From Pectobacterium fontis (GTDB lineage: Bacteria; Pseudomonadota; Gammaproteobacteria; Enterobacterales; Enterobacteriaceae): a stretch of DNA of 64,000 bases. Numbering within the stretch: the first letter of the stretch is position 1; every line of letters begins with the position of its first letter. This document shows, in pieces, positions 28,650 to 39,029 of the stretch. The DNA is taken from NCBI RefSeq assembly GCF_000803215.1, contig NZ_JSXC01000018.1, forward strand, positions 1-64,000. Direction: 5' to 3'. The notes below the pieces were generated by a model. That model saw only the letters and a list, made by a program, of their open reading frames with translations. It had not been told where the DNA came from and did not search any database. A program made the translations under genes and the position numbers.

Positions 28650-29603
28650 ATGACGGATAAATTGACTTCCCTACGCCAACTGACCACGGTTGTAGCTGAT
28701 ACCGGCGATATTGCGGCAATGAAACTGTACCAACCGCAAGATGCGACCACCAACCCTTCACTGATTCTGAACGCGGCGCAAATTCCTGAATACCGCAAGC
28801 TGATCGACGAGGCGATTGCCTGGGCGCGTGAGCAGAGCAGCGATCGCAAACAGCAGGTCGTGGATGCCACGGATAAACTGGCGGTTAATATCGGTCTCGA
28901 AATTTTAAAATTGATCCCAGGCCGCATCTCCACAGAAGTGGATGCGCGTTTGTCTTATGACACTGAAGCGAGTGTGGCGAAGGCCAAACATCTGATCAAA
29001 TTGTACAACGACGCAGGCATCAGCAACGAGCGTATCCTGATTAAACTGGCTTCAACCTGGCAGGGCATCCGCGCGGCGGAGCAACTGGAAAAAGAAGGCA
29101 TCAACTGTAACCTGACGCTGCTGTTCTCCTTTGCGCAGGCGCGTGCCTGTGCGGAAGCGGGCGTGTTCCTGATTTCCCCGTTCGTTGGCCGTATCCTTGA
29201 CTGGTACAAAGCCAATGGCGATAAGAAAGAATTCGCACCGCATGAAGATCCAGGCGTGGTTTCCGTTAGCGAAATCTACGACTACTACAAAGAGCACGGC
29301 TATGAAACCGTCGTGATGGGTGCGAGCTTCCGTAACGTCGGTGAGATTCTGGAACTGGCTGGCTGTGACCGTCTGACGATCGCGCCAGCCCTGCTGAAAG
29401 AGCTGTCAGAAAGCGAAGGTGAAGTGGTTCGCAAGCTGTCTTACGTCGGTGACGTGAAAGTTCGTCCGGCGAAAATGACGGAAGCCGAGTTCTACTGGCA
29501 GCACAATCAGGACCCCATGGCGATTGACAAACTTGCCGACGGGATCCGTAAGTTTGCTATCGACCAGGAAAAACTGGAAAAGATGATCGCAGATTTACTG
29601 TAA
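28650..29603 (+). CDS. talB: Transaldolase B
   Basis: The 317-aa length equals E. coli TalB. The Schiff-base lysine is Lys132 in [13 protein letters not shown]; other signatures are DATTNPSL with the catalytic Asp near the N-terminus and the [11 protein letters not shown] segment. The enzyme transfers a dihydroxyacetone unit from sedoheptulose 7-phosphate to glyceraldehyde 3-phosphate in the pentose phosphate pathway, alongside tktA and rpiA. A terminator follows. Confidence 0.97.
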   Translation: MTDKLTSLRQLTTVVADTGDIAAMKLYQPQDATTNPSLILNAAQIPEYRKLIDEAIAWAREQSSDRKQQVVDATDKLAVNIGLEILKLIPGRISTEVDARLSYDTEASVAKAKHLIKLYNDAGISNERILIKLASTWQGIRAAEQLEKEGINCNLTLLFSFAQARACAEAGVFLISPFVGRILDWYKANGDKKEFAPHEDPGVVSVSEIYDYYKEHGYETVVMGASFRNVGEILELAGCDRLTIAPALLKELSESEGEVVRKLSYVGDVKVRPAKMTEAEFYWQHNQDPMAIDKLADGIRKFAIDQEKLEKMIADLL

Positions 29604-29617
29604 ACATTCTGTCGATA

Positions 29618-29651
29618 CCATAGCCGGATCGTTTTCCGGCTATGGTTATCT
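29618..29651 (+). terminator. Terminator after talB
   Basis: Perfect 11-bp stem CCATAGCCGGA/TCCGGCTATGG with a six-base loop, 14 bp after the talB stop; the tail is only TTATC, so efficiency is uncertain. It lies between converging genes. Confidence 0.65.
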
Positions 29652-29670
29652 GTGTCTGGGGGAAGGATGC

Positions 29671-30759
29671 CTATTTCGCTGTCGCGTTACGGGTTTTCTT
29701 TGCGACATAAAGATTATCATCGGCCCGCTTCATGACCTCGCTGAGATCTTCCCCTGAGATGTGATATTCCACCAGTCCGATACTCACCGTTAGCCTGATT
29801 TTCCCCGCAGCGGTTTCACAAGGGGTGTCGCTCAAGCGCTCTCTTGCTTTATCCACGATGGTGTATGCATCGCCGATTCCGGTATTCGGGAATACGATGG
29901 CAAATTCATCACCGCCAATACGGCCAAACAAATCTTCGCGGCGAAATGATTTTTTGAAGATGTCGGCAACAAATTTCAGTGCCTCATCACCGACGCTGTG
30001 ACCAAAGCTATCATTCACCTGTTTAAAGTGGTCGATATCGATGAGAATGACGCTGACAGGCCGCCTGGTCAGGTTAGCTATACTAAAGGCTTTATTCGCG
30101 GCCAGAAAGAACGCATCTCGCCGTAAATAACCGGTGAGGTCGTCGAAGCGCGCGATGATGGGTAATTCCACCAAATATTTTTTCGTCAGCAGCGAGAGTA
30201 AAATACCTGAGATGGCACACAGTAGCACAATGCTCAGGATGGAGATGGCATCGCTGAATGATGACAAACTATCAAAGAGTGAAGGATGGGTTGTCTCGGA
30301 AGTCGTTCTAATACGAATTCCTAATAAGTCATCAGTAGGAGAGAGAATAGGGAAAATGATCGTGATAGTGCCTTTTCCTGCAAATTCTCCAATAGAGGGG
30401 AGTTTATTCTGGCAAAGGCGAATGATATTCATATCATTAAATGTGAGATCGGATGAGGATAATCGATTAATACATTCATGATGGGTATCGCGTGTATTAA
30501 ATACCCATGTCCTCACGCGAGTTGATACATAGCTGCCCGTTTCTCGTGTGATATCGTTCTCTGTGACTTCTCCCCCTGCACCATAAGATTCATACGTCTT
30601 AATGGTGGTATCGAGGTTATGTCGTTCTGCTTGCCAGATGTTCTTATCTGACTCGTGCATAGTGGTGATGGTAGCAATAAAGGAAACAGCCCCGAACAGA
30701 AAAAAGACGTATGTCGGGTGAGCAAAAAATTTTAGAATAGTGTATTTAAGGTCGTTCAT
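29671..30759 (-). CDS. Membrane-bound GGDEF diguanylate cyclase with periplasmic sensor
   Basis: 362 aa. TM1 (about residues 15-35) and TM2 (about 175-200) enclose a periplasmic sensor domain of about 140 residues that I cannot name. The C-terminal GGDEF domain has an intact catalytic motif, GGDEF at 282-286, and an RxxD product-inhibition site (RRED, 273-276) five residues before it, so cyclic di-GMP synthesis with feedback control is expected. No EAL domain. It sits between talB and mog, where E. coli has no such gene, and is transcribed opposite to both. Confidence 0.93.
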   Translation of the reverse strand: MNDLKYTILKFFAHPTYVFFLFGAVSFIATITTMHESDKNIWQAERHNLDTTIKTYESYGAGGEVTENDITRETGSYVSTRVRTWVFNTRDTHHECINRLSSSDLTFNDMNIIRLCQNKLPSIGEFAGKGTITIIFPILSPTDDLLGIRIRTTSETTHPSLFDSLSSFSDAISILSIVLLCAISGILLSLLTKKYLVELPIIARFDDLTGYLRRDAFFLAANKAFSIANLTRRPVSVILIDIDHFKQVNDSFGHSVGDEALKFVADIFKKSFRREDLFGRIGGDEFAIVFPNTGIGDAYTIVDKARERLSDTPCETAAGKIRLTVSIGLVEYHISGEDLSEVMKRADDNLYVAKKTRNATAK

Positions 30760-31126
30760 GGTGACTTCCTTTATAGGGCTTTTTTACTTATTCTGATGCT
30801 AAAGAAGTGCTTTGATTTTATCATATTATTCGATTTAACGTGTGCTCTGTCGCGACAGATATCCTTTAATCTATCAACTTATTTCGTACGTTCTTAATGG
30901 GTAAGCGATCTTTTTTATGAGTCGACTAGCCTTAAATTTTAATTGCGTAGCGGTGTTGGTGATTTTTTGGCTTTTTTGAGACGATATTTAATAATTATTA
31001 TCAAAATCAATACCCCTATGGCGTTAAATAACGGATGCAGTGTGAATCTCCTCATACGAGCTAATTGTTTGTTAAACGCGTTCAATGTCCTGATAAAATT
31101 AGTGTTTTATGTAGACTGAGGTGCTT
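30760..31126. other. Divergent region between the diguanylate cyclase gene and mog
   Basis: 367 bp, AT-rich compared with the flanking genes. It must hold both promoters. No operator, RNA or small gene stood out. Confidence 0.35.
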
Positions 31127-31714
31127 ATGAACGTATTGCGTATTGGATTGGTCTCCGTATCTGACCGCGCGTCTAACGGAGTTTATCAGGATAAAGGCAT
31201 CCCAGAGCTGGAATCCTGGCTCCTTACCGCATTGACCACGCCTTTTGAAGTGGAAACTCGACTGGTGCCGGATGAACAGCCAATGATTGAACAAACCCTG
31301 TGTGAGCTGGTGGATGAACGCGGTTGTCATCTGGTGCTGACAACCGGGGGAACGGGGCCGGCACGTCGTGATGTTACGCCGGATGCTACGCTGGCCGTTG
31401 CCGATCGAGAAATGCCGGGGTTTGGCGAGCAAATGCGGCAGATCAGCCTGCGCTTTGTTCCTACCGCAATCCTCTCTCGTCAGGTCGGCGTGCTGCGTAA
31501 ACAGGCGCTGATTCTCAACTTACCTGGGCAGCCCAAGTCGATTAAGGAAACGCTAGAGGGTTTAAAAGATGCCGATGGTAAGGTGATTGTGGCCGGTATT
31601 TTTGCCAGCGTACCGTATTGTATCCAACTGCTGGAAGGCCCTTACATCGAAACCAATGCGGCGGTGGTAGCAGCTTTTCGCCCTAAAAATGCCGTACGCA
31701 AAATAAAAGACTGA
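31127..31714 (+). CDS. mog: Molybdopterin adenylyltransferase
   Basis: 195 aa from the ATG at 31127, which has GAGGT six bases upstream and begins the conserved MNVLRIGLVSVSDRAS; a GTG two codons earlier is less likely. MoaB/Mog fold with the MPT-binding TTGGTGPARRDVTPDAT loop and ADREMPGFGEQMR. It adenylylates molybdopterin with ATP to prepare it for molybdate insertion by MoeA. Same length as E. coli Mog, but flanked here by non-E. coli neighbours. Confidence 0.95.
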   Translation: MNVLRIGLVSVSDRASNGVYQDKGIPELESWLLTALTTPFEVETRLVPDEQPMIEQTLCELVDERGCHLVLTTGGTGPARRDVTPDATLAVADREMPGFGEQMRQISLRFVPTAILSRQVGVLRKQALILNLPGQPKSIKETLEGLKDADGKVIVAGIFASVPYCIQLLEGPYIETNAAVVAAFRPKNAVRKIKD

Positions 31715-31837
31715 AGTTAGCCGATTTGAAACATAAGATTCAGCTTTGCTGGTGTATAAAAATTTTGCCGATATAGTAATTTATACTTTACACACTGCGG
31801 TGAGGTTTTTTCTCACTCTGGCAATGCACGGTAACTT

Positions 31838-33175
31838 ATGACTCAGAATCAACAGGCCCAGCCGCGTCGGTTAAATCGGCAGGACTACAAAACGCTGTCT
31901 CTGGCGGCGCTGGGCGGCGCGTTAGAGTTTTACGATTTTATTATTTTTGTCTTCTTTGCCGCCGTGATTGGCGATCTCTTCTTCCCACCGGATATTCCCG
32001 AATGGCTGCGGCAGGTGCAGACGTTCGGCATTTTCGCCGCAGGCTATCTGGCTCGCCCGCTTGGCGGCATCATCATGGCGCACTTTGGTGATAAAAGCGG
32101 GCGTAAGAAAATGTTCAGCCTGAGCATATTGCTGATGGCGTTGCCGACGCTGGCAATGGGCTTGCTACCGACCTATGAAACTATTGGTATTGCCGCACCG
32201 CTTTTACTGCTGTTAATGCGTGTGCTGCAAGGTGCCGCAATCGGTGGGGAAGTCCCCGGTGCGTGGGTCTTTGTTGCTGAACATGTGCCTCGTGCACGTA
32301 TTGGCTTTGCCTGCGGTACGCTGACGGCTGGATTAACGATGGGGATTCTGCTGGGGTCATTGATTGCAACATTGTTGAATACGGTGCTGACGCCAGAACA
32401 GATGTCGGGCGGCGGCTGGCGTCTGCCATTCTTCATTGGTGGGGTATTCGGCCTTGTCGCCATGTATTTACGCCGCTGGTTGCAGGAAACGCCGATTTTT
32501 ATGGAAATGCAGGCACAGAAAAAGCTGGCGGCAGAGCTACCGCTAAAATCGGTTGTTCTGAATCATAAACGTGCGGTGGTTGTATCAATGCTGCTGACCT
32601 GGCTGCTGTCTGCGTGCATCGTCGTTGTTATCCTGATGGCCCCGACCTACCTGCAAAAAGTCCACGGTATTCCCGCCGCGCTGGCATTACAGGCGAACTG
32701 TCTGGCAACGATTGCGTTGATGGTGGGATGTGTCGGTGCCGGGTTGTTGGTGGATCGCTTTGGTGCCAGCAAGTTGTTTATTATCGGCAGCCTGTTGTTG
32801 GCCGCATGCAGTGGGTTCTTTTACAGCTCAGCAGCAAGCAGTACGACGCTACTGTTTGTCAGCTATGCGATTGCCGGACTCAGCGTGGGCGTGGTGGGAT
32901 GCGTGCCTTATGTTATGGTGCGGGCGTTTCCGGCGGCAGTGCGGTTCTCGGGGATTTCGTTTTCCTACAACGTTTCCTATGCCATTTTCGGCGGGCTGAC
33001 GCCTGTCTTTGTCACATTAATCATGAAAGCAACGCCGCTGGCGCCAGCATTCTATGTGCTGACACTGGCCGCTGTAGGGTTGCTGTTAGGTGTTTATTTG
33101 CAACGCGATCTGGATGCTGATTCGCGTACTGCAATCGATAGCGACGCTCATCATCGTTCGACCGTAGAAGTTTAA
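31838..33175 (+). CDS. MFS transporter, metabolite:H+ symporter (MHS) family
   Basis: 445 aa with about 12 predicted transmembrane segments. The N-terminal ALGGALEFYDFIIFVFFAAVIG and the loop FGDKSGRKKMF match the MHS branch of sugar-porter-like MFS carriers, which includes KgtP, ProP and ShiA. The G-x-x-x-D/E-R-x-G-R-R-type loop 2-3 motif reads GIIMAHFGDKSGRKK. Substrates in this family are usually organic acids, betaines or shikimate; which one applies cannot be read from sequence. It converges on satP, a carboxylate carrier. Confidence 0.9.
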   Translation: MTQNQQAQPRRLNRQDYKTLSLAALGGALEFYDFIIFVFFAAVIGDLFFPPDIPEWLRQVQTFGIFAAGYLARPLGGIIMAHFGDKSGRKKMFSLSILLMALPTLAMGLLPTYETIGIAAPLLLLLMRVLQGAAIGGEVPGAWVFVAEHVPRARIGFACGTLTAGLTMGILLGSLIATLLNTVLTPEQMSGGGWRLPFFIGGVFGLVAMYLRRWLQETPIFMEMQAQKKLAAELPLKSVVLNHKRAVVVSMLLTWLLSACIVVVILMAPTYLQKVHGIPAALALQANCLATIALMVGCVGAGLLVDRFGASKLFIIGSLLLAACSGFFYSSAASSTTLLFVSYAIAGLSVGVVGCVPYVMVRAFPAAVRFSGISFSYNVSYAIFGGLTPVFVTLIMKATPLAPAFYVLTLAAVGLLLGVYLQRDLDADSRTAIDSDAHHRSTVEV

Positions 33176-33183
33176 GTCCCGCC

Positions 33184-33220
33184 ATAAAAAAACGCGCCCT
33201 GCCAAATTGACAGGGCGCGC
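33184..33220 (-). terminator. Terminator of satP
   Basis: Stem CGCGCCCTG/CAGGGCGCG with a nine-base loop; read on the minus strand it is followed by seven T. It lies between the convergent MFS gene and satP. Confidence 0.8.
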
Positions 33221-33270
33221 TAGCCTGTAACGTCACGATTGCTGACAGATCGCGCCTATCGCATCAGAAC

Positions 33271-33846
33271 TTAGTGGGACGCGCCACATGAACCGATTGG
33301 CAGGACGCTGCGGCCAAACTTCTCGTTCAGCACTTCAGCCATTGCCAGATAAATGGCGCTTGCACCACAGATGATGCCTTCGTAACCCGCAAAGGTCAGC
33401 AGCGCGTGGTTGCCGGTAAAGTTACCCACAGCCAGCAGAGCAAACAGCACGGTCAGGCTGCCAAACACAAATTGCAGGGCGCGGTTGGTGCCGAAGGTGC
33501 CGAAGAACATAAACAGCGTGAAGATGCCCCACAGGCCAAGGAAAACGCCAAGGAACTGGGCATCGCTGGCTTCCGCCAGACCCATTTTCGGCAGCATCAG
33601 AATAGCAACCAGCGTCAGCCAGAAAGCGCCATAAGACGTAAACGCGGTCACGCCAAACGTATTGCCTTTTTTATATTCCAGCAGGCCAGCCAGAATCTGG
33701 GCAATACCGCCGTAGAAAATACCCATGCTAAGAATGATGGAAGACAGCGGGAAAAAGCCTGCGTTGTGCAGGTTCAACAGAATAGTGGTCATCCCGAAGC
33801 CCATCAGTCCTAATGGACCAGGATTTGCCAACGTGTTCGTGCTCAT
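33271..33846 (-). CDS. satP: Succinate/acetate:proton symporter
   Basis: 191 aa (E. coli SatP/YaaH 188) from the ATG at 33846, which has AGAGG upstream; a longer frame to 33924 is not conserved. Six hydrophobic segments, with the AceTr family signature NPGPLGLMGFGMTTILLNLHNAG at the N-terminus and GLLEYKKGNTFGVTAFTSYGAFWL. It imports acetate and succinate with protons across the inner membrane. Divergent from dnaK. Confidence 0.94.
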   Translation of the reverse strand: MSTNTLANPGPLGLMGFGMTTILLNLHNAGFFPLSSIILSMGIFYGGIAQILAGLLEYKKGNTFGVTAFTSYGAFWLTLVAILMLPKMGLAEASDAQFLGVFLGLWGIFTLFMFFGTFGTNRALQFVFGSLTVLFALLAVGNFTGNHALLTFAGYEGIICGASAIYLAMAEVLNEKFGRSVLPIGSCGASH

Positions 33847-34327
33847 AAATCCTCTGCAATAACAGATTATTAATAGTCCCTTCGCGTCGGCTGCGGCATT
33901 CAGGTTAGTGAATGCGCCAATCACGTTGGGATAGGTGTCGTTTGGGTGTTATTGCCCGCCATTGTGTAGGGAAATGTTCCCATTTCTGCGGCGAGCGCGG
34001 CATCATATCGGGCGTTTGGAGTCGACACAACATGGACAAGGCAGAATAGTTTGATCGTAAGAGGGATAAAGGCCATTTTTTTTCATCTTCCCCCCTTGAT
34101 GAAAGAAATGTTGGCCCCATCTTATTTGCAACCGAAACCGTTTGACCTGCCGCAAAGGCGTGTGTCGGGCCGTGACATCGGTGGTGAGCATGAAAATAAA
34201 TGTGTGCTGCTGATGAAAACGAGGGGGTGTCGTTGTAAGACGAGAAATCTTGTTGAAAAACGACATTTCGCCCGCACAGTAGGTTTAACCACCATACCGA
34301 ATATGACTTTTTAGTGGAGATGTTTAG
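33847..34327. other. satP-dnaK divergent region
   Basis: 481 bp. The dnaK side carries a clear sigma-32 promoter at 34091-34126, so the dnaK leader is about 200 bases long. An ORF at 34051-34314 spans that promoter and has no recognisable product. Nothing else was identified. Confidence 0.5.
34091..34126 (+). promoter_or_regulatory. Sigma-32 heat-shock promoter of dnaK
   Basis: The -35 CCCCCTTGATG (34091-34101) and -10 CCCCATCTTA (34115-34124) are separated by 13 bp and match the RpoH consensus CTTGAAA / CCCCATNT. The elements are nearly the same as those I recall for the E. coli dnaK P1 promoter. Confidence 0.85.
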
Positions 34328-36235
34328 ATGGGTAAGATTATTGGTATCGACCTGGGTACAACCAACTCTTGTGTCGCGATTATTGACGGTACTCAGGTAA
34401 AAGTACTGGAAAATAGCGAAGGCGATCGCACCACGCCTTCAATCATTGCTTATACGCAAGATGGTGAAACTCTGGTTGGCCAACCGGCTAAACGTCAGGC
34501 AGTGACCAACCCGAAAAATACCCTGTTTGCTATTAAGCGTCTGATTGGCCGTCGTTTTAAAGACGAAGAAGTGCAGCGCGATGCCAACATCATGCCGTAC
34601 AAAATTATCGCGGCAGATAATGGTGATGCCTGGCTGGAAGTGAAAGATCAGAAAATGGCTCCGCCGCAGATTTCAGCCGAAGTGCTGAAAAAAATGAAGA
34701 AAACGGCAGAAGACTATTTGGGTGAGACGATCTCCGAAGCGGTTATCACTGTACCGGCTTACTTCAACGATGCGCAGCGTCAGGCAACCAAAGATGCTGG
34801 TCGTATCGCGGGTCTGGAAGTTAAACGTATCATCAACGAACCAACCGCGGCAGCGCTGGCATACGGTCTGGACAAAGAAGTGGGCAACCGCACTATCGCG
34901 GTCTACGATCTGGGCGGCGGTACGTTCGATATTTCCATCATCGAAATCGATGAAGTGGATGGCGAAAAAACCTTTGAAGTTCTGGCGACCAACGGTGACA
35001 CCCACCTGGGTGGCGAAGACTTCGATAGCCGCATGATCAACTATCTGGTTGATGAATTTAAGAAAGAGCAAGGTTTCGACCTGCGCAACGATCCGCTGGC
35101 TATGCAGCGTCTGAAAGAAGCCGCAGAAAAAGCCAAGATCGAGCTGTCTTCTGCACAGCAGACCGACGTTAACCTGCCATACATCACGGCAGATGCGACC
35201 GGTCCTAAGCACCTGAACATCAAAGTGACCCGTGCGAAACTGGAATCACTGGTAGAAGAGCTGGTTAACCGTTCTCTGGAACCGCTGAAAGTGGCTCTAC
35301 AGGATGCTGGCCTGTCCGTTTCTGAAATTCAGGACGTGATTCTGGTGGGTGGTCAGACGCGTATGCCTCTGGTGCAGAAGAAAGTTGCTGACTTCTTCGG
35401 TAAAGAGCCACGTAAAGACGTGAACCCGGACGAAGCGGTTGCTATCGGTGCGGCAGTGCAGGGTGGTGTGTTGTCTGGTGACGTGAAAGACGTTCTGCTG
35501 CTGGACGTCACTCCGCTGTCTCTGGGTATCGAAACCATGGGCGGTGTGATGACGGCGCTGATCGCTAAAAACACCACGATCCCGACGAAACACAGTCAGG
35601 TGTTCTCAACGGCGGAAGATAACCAGTCTGCGGTAACGATTCACGTTCTACAGGGTGAGCGTAAGCGTTCGCACGACAACAAATCGCTGGGTCAGTTTAA
35701 TCTGGATGGGATTCAGGCTGCACCGCGCGGTATGCCGCAGATCGAAGTCACTTTCGATATCGATGCCGACGGTATCCTGCACGTTTCCGCGAAAGACAAA
35801 AACAGCGGTCGCGAGCAGAAAATCACCATTAAGGCATCTTCTGGTCTGAACGAAGAAGAAATTCAGAAAATGGTACGTGATGCAGAAGCGAACGCTGAAT
35901 CTGACCGTAAATTTGAAGAGCTGGTTCAGGCTCGTAACCAGGGCGATCACCTGCTGCACAGCACGCGTAAGCAACTGGAAGAAGTGGGCGATAAGCTGGC
36001 TGCTGATGATAAAACTGCCATTGAAGACGCACTGAAAGCGCTGGAAAGCGCGCTGAAAGGCGAAGACAAAGCAGAAATCGAAGCGAAAATTCAGGCGCTG
36101 GTTCAGGTGTCCGGCAAGCTGCTGGAAGCGTCTCAGCCACAGCCAGGTGCTGAAGGTGCCGCAGATGATGCCTCTGCTCGTCGCGATGACGATGTCGTTG
36201 ATGCTGAGTTTGAAGAAGTAAAAGATAAAAAGTAA
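34328..36235 (+). CDS. dnaK: Hsp70 chaperone DnaK
   Basis: 635 aa (E. coli 638). The actin-like ATPase begins [18 protein letters not shown] and has the Hsp70 signatures [15 protein letters not shown] and [14 protein letters not shown]. The linker [19 protein letters not shown] leads into the beta-sandwich substrate domain and a helical lid, ending with an acidic [16 protein letters not shown] tail that binds clients and GrpE/DnaJ partners. It folds nascent and stressed proteins with DnaJ and restrains sigma-32. A GGAGAT ribosome-binding site precedes the ATG. Confidence 0.99.
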   Translation: MGKIIGIDLGTTNSCVAIIDGTQVKVLENSEGDRTTPSIIAYTQDGETLVGQPAKRQAVTNPKNTLFAIKRLIGRRFKDEEVQRDANIMPYKIIAADNGDAWLEVKDQKMAPPQISAEVLKKMKKTAEDYLGETISEAVITVPAYFNDAQRQATKDAGRIAGLEVKRIINEPTAAALAYGLDKEVGNRTIAVYDLGGGTFDISIIEIDEVDGEKTFEVLATNGDTHLGGEDFDSRMINYLVDEFKKEQGFDLRNDPLAMQRLKEAAEKAKIELSSAQQTDVNLPYITADATGPKHLNIKVTRAKLESLVEELVNRSLEPLKVALQDAGLSVSEIQDVILVGGQTRMPLVQKKVADFFGKEPRKDVNPDEAVAIGAAVQGGVLSGDVKDVLLLDVTPLSLGIETMGGVMTALIAKNTTIPTKHSQVFSTAEDNQSAVTIHVLQGERKRSHDNKSLGQFNLDGIQAAPRGMPQIEVTFDIDADGILHVSAKDKNSGREQKITIKASSGLNEEEIQKMVRDAEANAESDRKFEELVQARNQGDHLLHSTRKQLEEVGDKLAADDKTAIEDALKALESALKGEDKAEIEAKIQALVQVSGKLLEASQPQPGAEGAADDASARRDDDVVDAEFEEVKDKK

Positions 36236-36285
36236 TCGCCCTTGAGCGGGCGCAGTAGCAGCCACAAGGCTATTGCTGGCAATCA

Positions 36286-36317
36286 GCACGGGCGTCGAGG
36301 AAACTCTGCGCCCGTGC
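36286..36317 (+). other. Conserved-looking hairpin in the dnaK-dnaJ spacer
   Basis: Perfect 9-bp stem GCACGGGCG/CGCCCGTGC with an inner GAG/CTC extension, in the 108-bp gap. There is no T tract, so it should not stop transcription; it may tune dnaJ expression or protect the dnaK mRNA end. In E. coli a candidate small RNA (tpke11) has been proposed in the same spacer; no homology was tested. Confidence 0.5.
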
Positions 36318-36343
36318 ACGCATGTTGAGGGGCAGGAAAAGAA

Positions 36344-37477
36344 ATGGCGAAGCAAGATTATTACGAAACTCTGGGCGTTGCTAAAAGTGCAGATGAGCGC
36401 GAAATAAAGAAAGCGTACAAGCGTCTGGCGATGAAGTACCACCCGGATCGTAATCAGGGTGATAGCGAGGCAGAAGCCAAGTTCAAAGAGATCAAAGAAG
36501 CCTACGAGATCCTTACCGACGCGCAAAAACGTGCCGCTTACGACCAGTACGGTCACGCGGCGTTTGAGCAAGGTGGTATGGGCGGAGGCGGCGGCTTTGG
36601 CGGCGGCGGTGCCGATTTTGGTGATATTTTTGGCGACGTGTTCGGTGACATTTTTGGCGGCGGTCGCCGTCAGCGCGCGAGCCGTGGATCCGATTTACGC
36701 TACAACATGGAGTTGACGCTAGAAGAAGCAGTACGTGGCGTCACCAAAGAGATCCGTATTCCCGCACTGGAAGAGTGTGATGTGTGCCACGGCAACGGCG
36801 CGAAGCCGGGGAGTTCGCCAGTCACTTGTCCAACCTGTCATGGTAACGGTCAGGTGCAGATGCGTCAGGGCTTCTTTACCGTACAGCAGGCATGTCCACA
36901 CTGTCATGGTCGCGGCAAGATCATTAAAGATCCGTGCGTCAAATGTCACGGTCATGGGCGCGTAGAGAAGAGCAAAACGCTGTCGGTGAAAATTCCGGCG
37001 GGCGTGGACTCGGGTGACCGTATCCGCTTGTCTGGTGAAGGTGAAGCGGGTGAGCACGGCGCACCGTCAGGTGATTTGTACGTTCAGGTGCAGGTTAAAG
37101 CGCACCCAATCTTCCAGCGTGAAGAGAATAATCTGTACTGCGAAGTACCGATCAACTTTGCGATGGCAGCATTAGGCGGCGAGATTGAAGTTCCGACGCT
37201 GGATGGCCGCGTGAAGCTGAAAGTGCCTGCGGAAACGCAAACCGGGAAACTGTTCCGTATGCGTGGCAAAGGTGTGAAATCAGTACGCGGCGGGGCGCAG
37301 GGCGACCTGCTGTGCCGTGTAGTGGTTGAAACGCCGGTGAATCTGAACGAGCGTCAAAGACAGCTACTGCAAGAACTCGACGAGAGCTTCGGTGGCCCGT
37401 CTGGTGAAAGAAACAGCCCGCGTTCGAAAAGCTTCTTCGATGGTGTGAAGAAATTTTTTGACGATTTGACCCGTTAA
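36344..37477 (+). CDS. dnaJ: Hsp40 co-chaperone DnaJ
   Basis: 377 aa (E. coli 376). The J domain (1-70) contains the HPD motif in KYHPDRNQ, followed by a Gly/Phe-rich region (about 75-110) and a zinc-binding region with four CxxCxGxG repeats: [24 protein letters not shown] and CVKCHGHG. The C-terminal substrate-binding domains follow. It delivers clients to DnaK and stimulates its ATPase. Cotranscribed with dnaK. Confidence 0.98.
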   Translation: MAKQDYYETLGVAKSADEREIKKAYKRLAMKYHPDRNQGDSEAEAKFKEIKEAYEILTDAQKRAAYDQYGHAAFEQGGMGGGGGFGGGGADFGDIFGDVFGDIFGGGRRQRASRGSDLRYNMELTLEEAVRGVTKEIRIPALEECDVCHGNGAKPGSSPVTCPTCHGNGQVQMRQGFFTVQQACPHCHGRGKIIKDPCVKCHGHGRVEKSKTLSVKIPAGVDSGDRIRLSGEGEAGEHGAPSGDLYVQVQVKAHPIFQREENNLYCEVPINFAMAALGGEIEVPTLDGRVKLKVPAETQTGKLFRMRGKGVKSVRGGAQGDLLCRVVVETPVNLNERQRQLLQELDESFGGPSGERNSPRSKSFFDGVKKFFDDLTR

Positions 37478-37501
37478 TGGCTTACCGTTAACGCGTAATA
37501 A

Positions 37502-37535
37502 AAGACCGGCGGGGTCAAACCTGCCGGTTTTTTTA
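37502..37535 (+). terminator. Terminator of dnaKJ
   Basis: Stem ACCGGCGGG/CCTGCCGGT with one G-T pair and loop GTCAAA, followed by TTTTTTTATG, 28 bp after the dnaJ stop. Confidence 0.85.
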
Positions 37536-37680
37536 TGCGTTCTCAATGCAATAGATCGATGTTTTCGCGCATTAAGCCAATTTTAATCTGCTTTTAACGA
37601 GTGATTAGATTGCGTAATCTTGCCAGCAAGAAAAGCAAGCGAACGGTATTGTCGTTCGTGTCTGATGAGAGATTAAGTCA

Positions 37681-38865
37681 ATGATAACAATGATTCGCCG
37701 TTTTATCGGACTGGATGCGGCTGCGGGTGTCGTGTTAATGCTGGCAACGGTGTTGGCACTCGCACTTGCCAATTGTTCGGTTACTGCTGTGGGCTATCAG
37801 CAGTTCCTGATGATGCCCGTGGAAATGCGGTTTGGCGCACTGGAAATTAATAAGAACCTGCTGTTGTGGATTAACGATGGTCTGATGGCGATTTTCTTCC
37901 TGCTGATTGGCCTGGAAGTGAAACGCGAATTAGTGCAAGGCACGCTGGCCAGCCGTCAGCAGGCGATGCTGCCACTGGCGGCGGCGGTAGGAGGAATGAT
38001 TTTTCCTGCCTTGCTGTTTTTGCTTTTCAACGCGAATGATGAGGTGACGCGTGTTGGTTGGGCTATTCCCACTGCGACAGATATCGCGTTTGCTGTTGGG
38101 GTGTTGACGTTACTGGGCAAGCGCGTTCCCGCAGGGCTGAAAGTCTTCCTGCTGGCGTTGGCGATTATCGACGATCTGGGAGCCATTCTGATTATTGCCC
38201 TGTTTTATACACAACAGATTTTTTGGCCTGCGCTGGGCGGCGCGGCGCTGGCGATTGCCGTGTTGGCCTATATGAATAGACAGCAGGTCAGGAAAACCTC
38301 GGCCTATTTGCTGGTGGGGATCGTCCTGTGGGTTTGCATCCTGAAATGTGGCGTTCATGCGACGCTGGCTGGGGTGATCGTCGGATTTTTTATTCCTTTG
38401 CGGGCAGCCGATAGGGAACCTTCTCCGGCAACCACGCTGGAGCATGGTTTGCAAACGTGGGTTACGTTTCTGATTATCCCGCTATTTGCCTTCGCTAACG
38501 CGGGGATTGTGCTACAGGGAGTTGTGTTGGAAAAACTGCTTTCACCTCTGACCCTTGGTATTGCCACTGGGCTAGTGATAGGTAAGCCGCTGGGCGTGAC
38601 CTTATTCAGTTGGCTAACCATACGGTTAGGCTACGCGCGTCTGCCCGCTGGCGTGCGCTTTAACCAGATCGCGGCGGTGTCGGTGTTGTGCGGTATCGGC
38701 TTTACTATGTCGATATTTATTACGTTACTGGCATTTTCTGGTGGCGATGTAGAATTGATTACCTATGCCAAGCTGGGGATCTTGCTGGCGTCAGGGCTGT
38801 CTGCGCTACTTGGCTATCTGGCACTACGCGGAGTGTTGTCGTCGCAGAACAAATCGGCTCGGTAG
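37681..38865 (+). CDS. nhaA: Na+/H+ antiporter NhaA
   Basis: 394 aa (E. coli 388) with about 12 hydrophobic segments. The ion-binding pair is Asp164-Asp165 in [14 protein letters not shown] (Asp163/164 in E. coli). Other conserved parts are [24 protein letters not shown], the [17 protein letters not shown] helix and the C-terminal [11 protein letters not shown]. It exchanges two protons for one Na+ or Li+ and maintains cytoplasmic pH under salt/alkaline stress. MITM allows a second start at codon 4. Unlike E. coli, no nhaR regulator gene follows. Confidence 0.96.
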   Translation: MITMIRRFIGLDAAAGVVLMLATVLALALANCSVTAVGYQQFLMMPVEMRFGALEINKNLLLWINDGLMAIFFLLIGLEVKRELVQGTLASRQQAMLPLAAAVGGMIFPALLFLLFNANDEVTRVGWAIPTATDIAFAVGVLTLLGKRVPAGLKVFLLALAIIDDLGAILIIALFYTQQIFWPALGGAALAIAVLAYMNRQQVRKTSAYLLVGIVLWVCILKCGVHATLAGVIVGFFIPLRAADREPSPATTLEHGLQTWVTFLIIPLFAFANAGIVLQGVVLEKLLSPLTLGIATGLVIGKPLGVTLFSWLTIRLGYARLPAGVRFNQIAAVSVLCGIGFTMSIFITLLAFSGGDVELITYAKLGILLASGLSALLGYLALRGVLSSQNKSAR

Positions 38866-38976
38866 TTGGCTTATGCGGCGTACAGGGTGTATGCCATGCC
38901 GATTTCTCAGTACGTTTCTGTGAGAACGTGGTTGGGGAACGGGGGAAGTTGAGCATTTTTGGTGATATGACGAACG

Positions 38977-39005
38977 TAAAAAAACCGGCCTGAGCCGGTT
39001 TTTCT
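38977..39005. terminator. Bidirectional terminator between nhaA and rpsT
   Basis: Perfect stem AAACCGGC/GCCGGTTT with CTGA loop, flanked by A7 on one side and T5 on the other, between converging nhaA and rpsT. Confidence 0.85.
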
Positions 39006-39029
39006 TAGCAACAACACGCAGACGCGCGA

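Noticed and set aside
34051-34314. 87-aa open frame upstream of dnaK
   Set aside because: It spans the sigma-32 promoter and leader of dnaK and has no family resemblance.
35648-36571. 307-aa open frame antisense to dnaK-dnaJ
   Set aside because: Overlaps two strongly conserved genes and the spacer; Phe-rich translation is the complement of Lys/Glu-rich coding sequence.
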